Of a DNA stretch of 47,384 nt, positions 8,601 through 17,132 are shown piece by piece. The stretch covers positions 1 to 47,384 of the forward strand of contig NZ_QTJU01000017.1 in assembly GCF_003412455.1 (NCBI RefSeq), given 5' to 3'. The translations under genes were made by a program, and so were the position numbers. Position 1 is the stretch's first letter. Each line of letters opens with the position of its first letter. The notes below the pieces were generated by a model. The model worked only from the letters and a program-made list of their open reading frames with translations. It did no database searches and was not told where the DNA came from. The DNA comes from Deminuibacter soli (lineage in GTDB: Bacteria > Bacteroidota > Bacteroidia > Chitinophagales > Chitinophagaceae).

Positions 8601-9889
8601 TGAGCACTGTCTGAAATTTTTACCAGCCTGCCGCGGGTATCATAATTGAAGCGGATAGCAAAACCATTCCGGTCGCTGATCATACGCAGCCTGTGGCAGC
8701 CTTCACCATCAGCAAAATGATTGAATGAATACACCAGCCCGCCTTTGTTGGCTACTGTGTAAACGCCTTCTTCATTACGGTACAGCGTATACTTATCACG
8801 CGGGTTAAAGAAACTGCTGCCCGGTTCAAGTAAGGGAAAAGGAATAGCACAGCCGTACTGATCGCGCAGCAGGATCAGCTCTTCCGCTTCCATTACCTGC
8901 AATACAATATCGTAACTGTGATAGATATTCTTCCCGAGCGGACCATCATACCCGCTGTCGCTGTAATAGTTCGCCTCCCATTTAAATGGCAGCTGACCGG
9001 GCAAATCAAAGCCCTGTAACAAACTGGCCATATGGCCGCTGCCTACATCCACCGGCTCACCAAGGTAATTACAGATATGCGGCTGCAGCGCTTCACCGTG
9101 GGCACGGTAAGCCGGGAATTTCTCCATCAGCGCCTTATTCATTTTGGTGAGCAGCTTGCCCAGCGCTTTGGATAACAGTTTACCTGCGCCTTTCATAATA
9201 CCCATCATCATCAGGGCATTCAGCAGATCGGCCATGGTAAACTTGTGTTCTATAAACGGCCCACCCACTATTACCGGTTTACCAAAAGGCAGTACGGCGA
9301 TAATAGCAGTTGCGTAGTTGTTGAAGAAACCTGTCGGCATGTTCAGCACAATGCGGCCAATATCAGCACAGCTGAATGCATGGCAGAACAGGGCACTCTG
9401 TTCGCAGCCGGCGGTAATCACTGTTTGGCTGCCGTGCGATATCTCCCCGTCGTGCGGGGCCAGCGGCGGCACCCAGAACAACGGTTTGGGAATAACCGCA
9501 TGCAGCGGGTTAAACTTCTTGGCCAGGCCGGCCATCTGGCGCAGTTTACCAGGCAATGGCGGCGACAATGGCGGAAGCGACAAAACACCCGTGGTAGCCG
9601 CAGCACGGTAACAACCGTTTACGGTAACCGTACCGCCCATCGGTACATTTTTCTGTATTGAAAACCCATCCGCTCCAAAAGCAGGCATTGCCGGCAACGT
9701 AATATGCAGGTAATCCATAGGATCGAATACCATGGCCGCAAAGGGCGTAATGGGACAAGGTGTAATGGGCCACGGAACTTTCAGGAAATGAAAATCCAGT
9801 CCCAGCACAATATCAAAATGCTTGGATGCCAGCTGCGGTGTTACAGATGGCCTGGGCGGCGGGATGTTTGCTTTTATTCTCAGCGCCAT
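5660..9889 (-). CDS. Rhs polymorphic toxin with PAAR-like N-terminus and nuclease-like C-terminus
   Basis: This 1409-aa Rhs effector is probably delivered on VgrG by a type VI-like machine. Residues 1 to about 240 form a PAAR-like/membrane-passage region (repeated PxxPxPITP turns, hydrophobic LLNALMMMGIMKGAGKLL). GEPVDVGSGHM marks the DUF6531-type start of the Rhs shell, followed by many YD/RHS repeats (YRYDSYRNLLG, YDERGNVTG) that would form the cocoon. The core ends with QDPVRLASGEANLYSYVDDPEGAVDLLGL near 1275. Residues 1277-1409 are the variable toxin: a long helix, then SPDVTAIDNAG (D1337) and VHAIEVAS (E1351), which resembles a PD-(D/E)XK nuclease with Ala at the usual Lys position. The coding part for the toxin and the genes after it are more AT-rich than the shell. 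Confidence 0.9.
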   Translation of the reverse strand: MALRIKANIPPPRPSVTPQLASKHFDIVLGLDFHFLKVPWPITPCPITPFAAMVFDPMDYLHITLPAMPAFGADGFSIQKNVPMGGTVTVNGCYRAAATTGVLSLPPLSPPLPGKLRQMAGLAKKFNPLHAVIPKPLFWVPPLAPHDGEISHGSQTVITAGCEQSALFCHAFSCADIGRIVLNMPTGFFNNYATAIIAVLPFGKPVIVGGPFIEHKFTMADLLNALMMMGIMKGAGKLLSKALGKLLTKMNKALMEKFPAYRAHGEALQPHICNYLGEPVDVGSGHMASLLQGFDLPGQLPFKWEANYYSDSGYDGPLGKNIYHSYDIVLQVMEAEELILLRDQYGCAIPFPLLEPGSSFFNPRDKYTLYRNEEGVYTVANKGGLVYSFNHFADGEGCHRLRMISDRNGFAIRFNYDTRGRLVKISDSAHREILVLNDDAGRITSLQMPHPDMPGEHVEAVRYTYDKEGRMLTFHDARGYYNSLQWQDRLVVARRFKDGTLFRFEYNSKDQCTAALGPNGLYSYRFEYHEGYTIATNSLGYKSTYYHRGGIVTRIINSQGAETVYRYDSYRNLLGVQDELGRVKNYQYDERGNVTGIGLPGQGEVSVVYNGYDQPLQVTRPNGGVWQYTYDERGNMLEQRDAEGGITQYEYLHGLVSRIVNPAGNATRLLHNRRYELSEVVLPNNARVHYRYDELGRCVQLEDIYGNQQLRKYDLNNNITEVREADGNVRHIQYDAMDNAVRAADKLYQVELDYNFFGDITRRKQGGTAISFVYDKEGQLIEVRNEHEERYTYLLDSEGRTIRETGFDGVARQYVRDAAGQVIEIHRPGDRINLYEYNAAGRVIQVQYTDGATEAYEYNNDGLLTKSFQGSSVVSFERDLLGRVTTEVLAVEGQSVVSLENTYDRTGNRTRLSSSLGADIRIAYNNMGEAAVIDAGEWHSSFLRNEAGSELQRRITGGITLQWEYDRFGRPVEQQVLHGQTTHRRRHYTWGVGDRLLAINDSQTGAVQLKHDVYGNLSELIYGDGKTIYRLPDAVGNLFETRDRADRKYSAGGRLQKAKGGSYHYDSEGYLIRKETAEGSVWQYVWNDNGSLQKVIRPDGQEVQFGYDALGRRVWKKYKQTITRWVWDGNTPLHEWKEFDAHESTPDDLITWVFEADSLVPAAKLKGDKKYSIIADHLGTPKEMYLEDGSRFWKGEMDGYGRMRIQQGELGSCPFRYQGQYEDVETGLYYNRFRYYSAEDGIYISQDPVRLASGEANLYSYVDDPEGAVDLLGLATCRVVNGTKIYGKGQTTGPGHALLSEILANKLAMSGKFKEIHLNRSYEAITGHSTSPRRSPDVTAIDNAGRVHAIEVASDLDMRNQQNYQALTTRNNVAQSQLPPNKQGTVLVVDKPYNAANVKTTVDNWLTGI

Positions 9890-9933
9890 AGTGGTATGGT
9901 TAGCGGTTAGGTAACGTTTTTCAGCAAGTGGTA

Positions 9934-10377
9934 TCAGGCTCTTCTTTTAAACCTGATGCCGATTACAATGCCTACAATCAATAAGCCGATGATATAGGTT
10001 AGTATATTTCTTCCGTCGAATATATTGCTGTCCATCGACAAGCCGTCAGCATCGGTAGCGCCCACCCGCGGGTTGGCGGGATCGTAGTAAATATGTACCG
10101 TATCACCCACTGCGTAGGTCTTTAAACGGCCAATGGAAGCCGCAGATTCAGACACGGCTTCGCCGGTGGCAGTAGTAAATGAAATGGTGTACACGTTTGA
10201 AATAGTTCGTTTAATGCCGGGCCTTGTTTGCCGTACCGATGTTACTATTGCCGTTGCTTCGAGATAATTCTTGTGTTCGTCACGGTACTGCTTTGCCTTG
10301 TTTGCCGAATTCCATAGCAGAAAAATGATAAAACCGATGGTAACAACTACAGCAATGATGATTCCTGTCTTTTGCAT
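9934..10377 (-). CDS. DUF3592 membrane protein in the Rhs island
   Basis: This 147-aa protein has an N-terminal membrane helix (about 4-23), a DUF3592-like beta domain (ATAIVTSVRQTRPGIKRTISN, then YAVGDTVHIYYDPANP, the family hallmark) and a second membrane helix near the C-terminus (ILTYIIGLLIVGIVIGI), with a basic RFKRRA tail. DUF3592 proteins are of unknown function. It lies between the TPR gene (11 nt upstream) and the Rhs gene (44 nt downstream) on the same strand, so it is probably co-expressed with the toxin. It may help the toxin cross the inner membrane or protect the producer, but this is inferred from context. Confidence 0.8.
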   Translation of the reverse strand: MQKTGIIIAVVVTIGFIIFLLWNSANKAKQYRDEHKNYLEATAIVTSVRQTRPGIKRTISNVYTISFTTATGEAVSESAASIGRLKTYAVGDTVHIYYDPANPRVGATDADGLSMDSNIFDGRNILTYIIGLLIVGIVIGIRFKRRA

Positions 10378-10388
10378 GGTTAGCCTGT

Positions 10389-11747
10389 TTAAGCGGGTTG
10401 CGTTATTTTGAGTGTTTGAAATTGTTGTTTCAGTTCCTGCTCCCAGCGTTCACCCCACAACGCAGTAAAACGTTCCCGGTATGGCCTGGCTGAGGCCTCG
10501 CTTACAGCAGCTTCCAGCATTTCTTTTGCATAGTGCTGCACAATGCCGCTGCTCTGTAGCAATGCTTCATCGGCAGGGGTGAACAGTTGCCAGCCTTCTT
10601 CAAAATAGTGCCAGGCATCTTTTTTATGACTGCTGTGGCAAAGGGCCATGCCCAGCATCTGGTAAATGCCCAGCAATAACTGTTTGTCAATTCCCTCCCG
10701 GCTGTATTGCAGGCATACCTTGTATTCAGCCGCAGCTTCTTCAAACCGTTTGCGCATAAAGAACAGGTTGCCTTTGGCAATGCGGTAGTGGTAACGCACC
10801 TGGTCGCCGGTAACTATGTGCCGGTTTACTGCGGCATCAATTTTAGCGAGGGCTTTGTCGATGTTCTCCAGTGCTTTGGGAAAGCGCTCTGCCGTGCTGT
10901 GCCAGCCATGCACAAAAAAGTACACGAGCGCCTCGTACTGCGGCCAGTCGTGTATTTCACACAGGCGTATGGCTTGTGCCGCATAATTGTTTACCTGCTG
11001 CGCATTGTCCTGGCCAATGGCTTCGGTTAATTTCAGTATCAGCTGCTGCAGGCTCACGGCCTGCTTTTCCGTATCGGTGCCACGGGCTGCTTTCACGTCT
11101 TCCAGTACCTGGTTCATGGCGCCGAACATATCCATATCGGGCTGCAGTTTGCGCACCAGCACGGGATAACGTTTAATAAGATCCTGCAGCATGTTGTACT
11201 GGTAGCCGTCATACACCATCAGTTGTACCGTGGCGGGTATACCGGCCAGCAGCAATTGCTCCAGCCAGTCGCTCCACAGCAGGTAGTCATCCATGCTTTG
11301 CGGAAACAAGGCCACCACCAGGCGTTCTTCCCCTTCTTTCACCTGCAGCTTCGAAGCCAGCGTTTCGAGGTTGTGCACAAAATAACGCGCATCGGTACCG
11401 GCGCCGGCAATGGGCACATTCTGCGGCTCCCAGTCAATATACCCGGTTTGCGAAACCAGCTCCGGGTCTTCATTCCAGGCCTCCAGGAACTGGCCGATAC
11501 CATTGACCAATTGCCTGCCATAACCGGCTGCTGTGGCTGCGGTAAACGGATGACGGAAACAGAAAAAGATATCATTGAGATCGCTTTCATCACTGATATG
11601 CCAGTGCACAAAAGCCTGTACCATGCGGTATTCAACAGAAGCGGTTCCCATCCAGCAAAAGATACGTGCATCCGGAAAGTTTCGCACGGCATCCTGCCAG
11701 TGATGGGTAAGCGCAGCAATTCTTTGTTTGATTGGGTTGTTGTTCAT
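10389..11747 (-). CDS. TPR-containing protein linked to VgrG and Rhs
   Basis: This 452-aa soluble protein sits directly between vgrG and the Rhs gene. The N-terminal part (1 to about 230) is an unrecognised domain (ARIFCWMGTASVEYRMVQAF, followed by FFCFRHPFTAATAAGYG). The C-terminal half has TPR-like helical pairs, for example KALENIDKALAKIDAAV, RKRFEEAAAEYKVCLQYS and LLGIYQMLGMALCHSSHKKDA. TPR adaptors often load effectors, so an effector chaperone that hands the Rhs protein to VgrG is a reasonable idea. It lacks the DUF4123 and DUF1795 (EagR) signatures of known loading proteins. The gap to vgrG is 24 nt. The role is inferred. Confidence 0.75.
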   Translation of the reverse strand: MNNNPIKQRIAALTHHWQDAVRNFPDARIFCWMGTASVEYRMVQAFVHWHISDESDLNDIFFCFRHPFTAATAAGYGRQLVNGIGQFLEAWNEDPELVSQTGYIDWEPQNVPIAGAGTDARYFVHNLETLASKLQVKEGEERLVVALFPQSMDDYLLWSDWLEQLLLAGIPATVQLMVYDGYQYNMLQDLIKRYPVLVRKLQPDMDMFGAMNQVLEDVKAARGTDTEKQAVSLQQLILKLTEAIGQDNAQQVNNYAAQAIRLCEIHDWPQYEALVYFFVHGWHSTAERFPKALENIDKALAKIDAAVNRHIVTGDQVRYHYRIAKGNLFFMRKRFEEAAAEYKVCLQYSREGIDKQLLLGIYQMLGMALCHSSHKKDAWHYFEEGWQLFTPADEALLQSSGIVQHYAKEMLEAAVSEASARPYRERFTALWGERWEQELKQQFQTLKITQPA

Positions 11748-11771
11748 CTGGGCCCGGGGATTAAGCGTATA

Positions 11772-13586
11772 CTAATTCAGATTCACTTTAGCGCCCTGTA
11801 TGTTGGTATCTCCGGTTGCAGCTGCGCCCAGCGTGCCGTTTGAGGCAAGGTTCAGCTCCGAGCCTGCACTGCCTTCCAGCTTTTCTTTGGCTGCTATGCT
11901 AATGCTGGTGGGGTCTACCGTAAAGCCTGAACCACCTGCCCCTTTGGGATCGGCAGAAGAAACAGCAGACACGCTTTTGGAGCCCAGCGTACCTACATCC
12001 ACGCCCTGTATCATGATATCACCGTCTTTGGTCATGGTGATAGAGCTCTTGCCCGTTGTAAATACAATTTTCTCCGCAGCCGTAATCGTGATCTCTCCCT
12101 GTTGTTCTTTAATGTCAAGGGTATTGGCAGCGCTGGTTTGAAGCTTTAAGGCATGCGTGCCATCATCAAATGTAAGCGTGCTGCCTGCACGTGAGTTCAG
12201 CGCCTTGGTATTGCTGTTGGTAAAACCGCCGCTGTTGGCTGTTTTGCCGCTGAATACACTGCCCAGCACCACCGGTCGTGCAATATTGCCTTCTTCAAAA
12301 GCAATCACTACCTGGTCGCCTTTCTCCGGTATTACAAAAAAGCCGCGGTTGCCACCGGTATCGCCATTACCTGCATTGGGACTTACCACGCGCAGCCATT
12401 CCGTTGCATCGTTGCAGCTGCACTGCCATTTGAATTTTACTTTTATCCTGCCCTGTTTCTGCGGGTCATCGTTTTCCAGCACATCTGCCAGCTGCAGGTC
12501 GGGATTGGGTTTTATATAATCATGCACGGGCAGCTTCTCCGTATCGCTCACCACTGCTTCGAAGGTATTGTAGTAATGACCGGTGCCATCCATTTCATGT
12601 GCAATGGCTGTAACCAGGAATTTGCCCAGCGATTCTGTACTGAAATCACCGATACCCGTACGCAGGCTCATGCCGATATTGGCCACACAACCCAGCTTCA
12701 CCTGCGGATTATCACTGCTGGCCTGCACTTTCAGCAATTCACTGATAATGGCTTTTGATTCGTTGCTTACATGCGCATCAATCTCCGATTTGCTGCTTAC
12801 CCTGATGGCGGTTGGCTGGTTGTACACCTTGCCATACACCTGGTTGGAAGCATTTACCGCATGCACCAGGTCGGGCACACCGCTGGCGCTGCTTTTGCTT
12901 TCCGACTGCAGCAGCTGATCGTCTTTCGGGCTGTAGGCAAACCGGTTATACTTCAGCGGCGCAATGCTCATTCCGTATTGCAGGCTCTGCACATCGCGAC
13001 CGTACAGCAGGTCTACTTCATCCAGGTTGCCGGGTTTACCGAAATTCAGTTTAATGCCATCGTAGAAAAACCATTCATGGTATTCGGCACTCAGGCGGTT
13101 GATAAAAGCATAATCGCTTTCCCGGTATTGTATGATATAATCAACCGGTGCTGTGCGGGTGGGGTTGATCGCCATGCTCAGGTCATTCGAAGGTGCATCT
13201 TCTGTTGCCTTGCGCACAATGGCCGCCAGGTCTTTATTAAGATACGAACCCAGATCTGGTCCGCGGTCGATGAGTATGGTAGGTGAATACCCGCTGATGA
13301 TGAGCAGGCCATGGTAACCATGACTTTGCGATAATTCAACCCTGGTGATTTTGCCGGTAAAGGTTTGTTCTTTTTCTCCTTCCAGCCCGAATTCAATTGT
13401 CAGGTTTTTACCCATGAAGTCTTTGGACTGCTCCAGTGATATCATACCCGGCTCGCCCATCTGGTCGTGGTTGAAACGTAACTGGAAAATATGGTGCTGG
13501 TTGAATTGCTGTTTCAGCGAAAAAGTGCTGAAATGAGGGATAGCAGTGCCCTCAATGCTGATGTTTACCTTTAACTTTTGGTTCAT
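11772..13586 (-). CDS. vgrG: VgrG-type spike protein
   Basis: This 604-aa VgrG/gp27-gp5-like spike forms the tip of a type VI-like contractile injection machine. Residues 1 to about 350 correspond to the gp27-like base (FSLKQQFNQHHIFQLRFNHD, HEWFFYDGIKLNFGKPG). About 362-450 is the gp5 OB-fold (QGRIKVKFKWQ, SPNAGNGDTGGNRGFFVIPE, GDQVVIAFEEGNIARPVVLG). The rest is a repetitive beta-helix needle (LTFDDGTHALKLQTS, KIVFTTGKSSITMTKDGDIMIQG). It lacks an enzymatic extension. It is the first gene of the island, and no sheath, tube, baseplate or ClpV genes are in the window, so the structural machine must be elsewhere. The subtype (T6SS-iii) is inferred from the host group. Confidence 0.93.
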   Translation of the reverse strand: MNQKLKVNISIEGTAIPHFSTFSLKQQFNQHHIFQLRFNHDQMGEPGMISLEQSKDFMGKNLTIEFGLEGEKEQTFTGKITRVELSQSHGYHGLLIISGYSPTILIDRGPDLGSYLNKDLAAIVRKATEDAPSNDLSMAINPTRTAPVDYIIQYRESDYAFINRLSAEYHEWFFYDGIKLNFGKPGNLDEVDLLYGRDVQSLQYGMSIAPLKYNRFAYSPKDDQLLQSESKSSASGVPDLVHAVNASNQVYGKVYNQPTAIRVSSKSEIDAHVSNESKAIISELLKVQASSDNPQVKLGCVANIGMSLRTGIGDFSTESLGKFLVTAIAHEMDGTGHYYNTFEAVVSDTEKLPVHDYIKPNPDLQLADVLENDDPQKQGRIKVKFKWQCSCNDATEWLRVVSPNAGNGDTGGNRGFFVIPEKGDQVVIAFEEGNIARPVVLGSVFSGKTANSGGFTNSNTKALNSRAGSTLTFDDGTHALKLQTSAANTLDIKEQQGEITITAAEKIVFTTGKSSITMTKDGDIMIQGVDVGTLGSKSVSAVSSADPKGAGGSGFTVDPTSISIAAKEKLEGSAGSELNLASNGTLGAAATGDTNIQGAKVNLN

Positions 13587-13768
13587 AAGGTTAGGTGTAT
13601 AGGTTATGATGTTTTCAGCTTCTGCGAAGCAGTTGTTAAGTTAGCACTCTTTCAGCAAAACACATTCCGTTTATGAATGCAGGATGCCCGGGTGAATGAA
13701 AAAAACAATGCTTACTTTAGGAAAGCAATTGATGCTGAGCCGGTTAAACCCCACCTTAAAATTTCTTT

Positions 13769-13789
13769 CCCGGCGAACATTACGCCGGG
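13769..13789 (+). other. hairpin upstream of the GH9 gene
   Basis: A perfect 7-bp stem CCCGGCG/CGCCGGG with a 7-nt loop AACATTA lies 50 nt before the chosen GH9 start. It could be a 5'-UTR structure or a terminator-like element without a T-tract. It also lies within the in-frame extension upstream of the signal peptide, which supports reading that stretch as untranslated. Confidence 0.4.
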
Positions 13790-13839
13790 CAATAACCGGG
13801 TACTGTAATAGCAGCAAACAGCACCAGCTGAACCATAAC

Positions 13840-15594
13840 ATGATGAAACGCATTACAACCATCGCATACCTGCTGTGTGCAGGCATTACTGCAAGCGCAC
13901 AACCCGCCGTGCATGTGAACCAGGTAGCTTATGAAGCAAATGGCTTTAAACAGGCCGTACTTACCCTTGGCACCGCGCCCAAAAACCTGCCCTTGTTTAT
14001 ACTGCAGGCACAGCCCGGCGGCCAAACCGTTTACAAGGGCACGGCCACTGCAACCCGCGGCATTACCGAATGGCTGCCCGGCCAAAGTGTATACCTGGCC
14101 AATTTTACCCGCTTCACCAGGCCAGGCACTTACCGCCTGCGCATGATCAGCGCGGGAGACACCACCAGCTCCGCACCATTTACCATCGGCACGCAGGCGC
14201 TCGCCAAAACCACCTTACCTGCTATTGTACAGTATTACCGCAGGCAACGCGCCAATACACCGGAAGAATGGCAGGCCGATAGTGCCCTGCTGCTCTATGG
14301 CACCCAAACGCGCGTAAACATGCAGGGCGGCTGGTGCGATGCATCGGGTGATGTGAGCAAATACTTCTCGCATCTCGCTTATGCCAATTTTATGAGCCCG
14401 CAGCAAACACCGCTCGTTACCTGGAGCCTGGTACGCGTAGCAGAAACACTGCCGGCCCTTGCACAACAGTTGCAGCTAACCGACAGCCTTGCAGCAGAAG
14501 CCTGCTGGGGCGCAGATTATATGATGCGCGCACTGAGCGACAGCGGTTATTTCCGCATGGTGGTATTCAGCTATTTTAATAAAGACCCGCAGGCGCGCCG
14601 CGTGGCAGGACTGGAAGCCAACAGCATAACCACCAATGCCTGGCAGTGTGCTTACCGTGAAGGTGGTGGCATGGCCATTGCCGCACTTGCACGCATTGCC
14701 CGCTGGCAGCAACACGGCAGTTATACCAATGCACAATACCTTGCTGCTGCAGAACGTGCATTTGCACACCTGGAAGTAAACAATACCCGCTACGATGATG
14801 ATGGCAAAGAAAACATCATTGACGATTACTGCGCATTGCTTGCAGCCACGGAATTATGGATCACCACCGGCAACAATACCTATCGCGATGCAGCACGCAA
14901 ACGCGCCAACAACCTTACCGCACGCCTAACTGCCACCGGCTATTTTATTGCAGATGACGGCACACGCCCTTACTGGCATGCATCAGATGCAGGCCTGCCT
15001 GTTGTTGCGCTGGCGCGTTATGTACAGCAGGAAAAAGATACTGCATTGCGCAACAAGGCCATCGCCACTATCCGCAAGGCGATGACTTACCAGCTGCAGC
15101 TGAACAACAACACCGGCAACCCTTTTAACTATGCACGGCAAACCACCAGCTACAAAGGGCATGTACAAAACAGTTTCTTTATACCGCATGCAAATGAAAC
15201 CGGCTGGTGGTGGCAGGGCGAAAATGCCCGCCTCGCTTCGCTGGCCACTGCCGCCATGGATGCATTGCCTTTTATGCCTGCCACACAATTAAACGCAACC
15301 AAAGCATTTGCTACCGCACAATTGAACTGGATACTCGGCAACAACCCTTATGATCGCTGTTTTATGTACGGCTTTGGTAAAAACAATGTGCCGTACATGC
15401 ACAGCAATTACGGGCATGGCTCTGAGAAAGGAGGCATATCCAACGGCATTACCGGCAGTGCAGAAAAAGACGATGGCAGTGGTATTGACTTTAAAACAGC
15501 AGACAAAGGCAATGAATGGCGCTGGACCGAACAATGGATTCCGCATGCAGCCTGGTTTATGCAGGCCGCAGCATTAATAGCCGCACAACCATAA
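13840..15594 (+). CDS. secreted glycoside hydrolase family 9 enzyme
   Basis: This 584-aa exported enzyme from the cellulase family acts on beta-1,4-glucans or related polymers. The signal peptide MMKRITTIAYLLCAGITASA is followed by the N-terminal Ig-like (CelD_N) module (VHVNQVAYEANGFKQAVL). The (alpha/alpha)6 barrel begins near LPAIVQYYRRQR. GGWCDASGDVSKY carries the catalytic-base aspartates, and NPYDRCFMYGFG and NEWRWTEQWIPH are the C-terminal catalytic region, with Glu in place as the probable acid. I placed the start at 13840 because the 48 residues upstream in frame are basic, non-homologous and would bury the signal peptide. It is 19 nt before the ThuA-like gene. The substrate cannot be read from sequence. 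Confidence 0.9.
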   Translation: MMKRITTIAYLLCAGITASAQPAVHVNQVAYEANGFKQAVLTLGTAPKNLPLFILQAQPGGQTVYKGTATATRGITEWLPGQSVYLANFTRFTRPGTYRLRMISAGDTTSSAPFTIGTQALAKTTLPAIVQYYRRQRANTPEEWQADSALLLYGTQTRVNMQGGWCDASGDVSKYFSHLAYANFMSPQQTPLVTWSLVRVAETLPALAQQLQLTDSLAAEACWGADYMMRALSDSGYFRMVVFSYFNKDPQARRVAGLEANSITTNAWQCAYREGGGMAIAALARIARWQQHGSYTNAQYLAAAERAFAHLEVNNTRYDDDGKENIIDDYCALLAATELWITTGNNTYRDAARKRANNLTARLTATGYFIADDGTRPYWHASDAGLPVVALARYVQQEKDTALRNKAIATIRKAMTYQLQLNNNTGNPFNYARQTTSYKGHVQNSFFIPHANETGWWWQGENARLASLATAAMDALPFMPATQLNATKAFATAQLNWILGNNPYDRCFMYGFGKNNVPYMHSNYGHGSEKGGISNGITGSAEKDDGSGIDFKTADKGNEWRWTEQWIPHAAWFMQAAALIAAQP

Positions 15595-15613
15595 TCTTTT
15601 TATTTTAGCTGAT

Positions 15614-16369
15614 ATGAAGCATATAACAGCATTACTCTGCCTCACCTGTTTCTTTGCATGTACCGTCACCGCGCAAAAGCCGCGATTCCGCGCGCTGGCT
15701 ATTGCAGAGAATGGCGGCCACCATGTAGCATTCAGCGCAGCTGCACGGGTATGGTTAAACCAGCTTGCAAAAGACAGCAGTTTTGCCATCGACTTTATTC
15801 AGAAGCCCGACGTTATTGATTCCGCTTACCTGTCAAAGTACCAACTGTTCATCCAGCTGGATTATGCACCCTATGGCTGGCCGCCCAAAGCCATGGCAGC
15901 TTTTGAACAATACATCACACAGGGCAAAGGCGGCTGGGTAGGCTTGCACCATGCTGCCTTACTCGGCGAGTTCGACGGCTTCCCCATGTGGCAATGGTTT
16001 TCCCGTTTTATGGGCGGCATCCGGTTCACCAACTACATCGCTTCGTTTGCATCTGCACAGGTGAAAGTGGAAAACCATCAGCACCCCTGCATGCGCAACC
16101 TGCCCGATACCTTCCCCATTGAACAGGACGAATGGTATACCTGGGATAAAAGTCCGCGCCCAAATGTACAGGTACTTGCCAGCGTAAACGAAGCCTCTTA
16201 CCAGCCCGCCTCCACCATTACCATGGGCGATCACCCCGTTGTATGGACCAACCCCTCCTATGCCGCACGCAACATCTATATTTTCATGGGCCACTCCCCT
16301 GCACTTTTTCAAAACAAAGCCTGGACTACCTTGTTCCGGAATGCGATCTTCTGGGCAAAGGGGAACTAA
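15614..16369 (+). CDS. secreted ThuA-like domain protein
   Basis: This 251-aa protein has a signal peptide (MKHITALLCLTCFFACTVTA) and a ThuA-like, glutamine-amidotransferase-related fold: FRALAIAENGGHH, YQLFIQLDYAPYGWPPKAMAAF, GGWVGLHHAALLG, then ITMGDHPVVWTNPSY and RNIYIFMGHSPALF. Members occur widely in carbohydrate-degrading loci of Bacteroidota, but the reaction is generally unknown. It probably acts in the periplasm on sugars released by the GH9 enzyme encoded just upstream in the same operon. The sugar link is inferred from gene order. Confidence 0.88.
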   Translation: MKHITALLCLTCFFACTVTAQKPRFRALAIAENGGHHVAFSAAARVWLNQLAKDSSFAIDFIQKPDVIDSAYLSKYQLFIQLDYAPYGWPPKAMAAFEQYITQGKGGWVGLHHAALLGEFDGFPMWQWFSRFMGGIRFTNYIASFASAQVKVENHQHPCMRNLPDTFPIEQDEWYTWDKSPRPNVQVLASVNEASYQPASTITMGDHPVVWTNPSYAARNIYIFMGHSPALFQNKAWTTLFRNAIFWAKGN

Positions 16370-16447
16370 TTAATTGGAAAATTTGAAGATGTGCTAATTT
16401 GAAAACCAGGAACAAATGGATTGATGGTTCTACGTTGGCTTTCCAAC

Positions 16448-16828
16448 TCACGCCTCCCGCTGCACCACGCTGAGTATGTTGCCTGAAGGATCGGTAAACC
16501 ACGCGATCACCGGGCCTTCACTGTTGCGGCAAATGCCCTTTGCATCTGTTTTGATGGGATCATCATACTGCAGCATGGTGATGCCCGCCTTGTTGAGTTC
16601 GTCTACTGTTTTGTCGATATCGCTGATGGAAAAATTCAGCACTGTATAGGTGGCAGGGGTATAATCGGGTTTGGGGTAAATCATCACATCCACACCGTTG
16701 AGTTCAAGGGACAGAACGCCCATATCATCCTCGGTTACGGCGATACCGAGTTTGTCCCCGTAAAACTGCTTGGCCTGCTGTATATCTTTTACAGCAAAGC
16801 TGCTGAAGGCTTTGGCATTTTTCAACAT
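16448..16828 (-). CDS. VOC (glyoxalase/bleomycin resistance-type) protein
   Basis: This is a 126-aa single-module pair of beta-alpha-beta-beta-beta units, as in the glyoxalase superfamily: KAFSSFAVKDIQQAKQFYGD at the N-terminus, LSLELNGVDVMIYPKPDY, VLNFSISDIDKTVDELNKAG and GPVIAWFTDPSGNILSVVQ at the C-terminus. FTDPSGN is the typical end of the fold. It is cytosolic and likely a dimer. Metal ligands cannot be assigned with confidence, so the activity (lyase, dioxygenase or drug binding) is unknown. It stands alone, convergent with the ThuA-like gene. Confidence 0.88.
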   Translation of the reverse strand: MLKNAKAFSSFAVKDIQQAKQFYGDKLGIAVTEDDMGVLSLELNGVDVMIYPKPDYTPATYTVLNFSISDIDKTVDELNKAGITMLQYDDPIKTDAKGICRNSEGPVIAWFTDPSGNILSVVQREA

Positions 16829-17040
16829 GGCATTGTTTTAGGCTTTGAGGGGCAAGAAGCGTACCGGAGGTTAACACCTATTTGGTTTTACAAGCCTGTT
16901 TCACCAACTAACTCGCCTTATTTACATAATCTAATTTAATGAATATCAGCAATTTATCTAAATAATTAAAAATAAGATGAAATATTTACGCTTATATTAG
17001 TATTTTTATTGGAAATTAGCATAAATAAACCTGGCTAAAC
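16829..17040. other. AT-rich intergenic region
   Basis: This is markedly AT-rich (long A/T runs from 16915 to 17030) compared with its surroundings. It separates the divergent VOC gene and the DUF4143 ATPase. No hairpin or clear TAnnTTTG box was found, although TTATATTAGTATTTTTATTG (16993-17012) could hold a promoter. Confidence 0.35.
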
Positions 17041-17132
17041 TAAAACAAATATCATCCGAACTGATAATCAAGCGAATACTTGTCGAAAATCCCTGGTGGG
17101 ACAACGGACAAATACCGTTTGCTTATGCACAT

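Noticed and set aside
13696-13839. N-terminal extension of the GH9 gene by 48 codons
   Set aside because: It would bury a clear signal peptide, contains a perfect hairpin and is not part of the family, so it is treated as untranslated.
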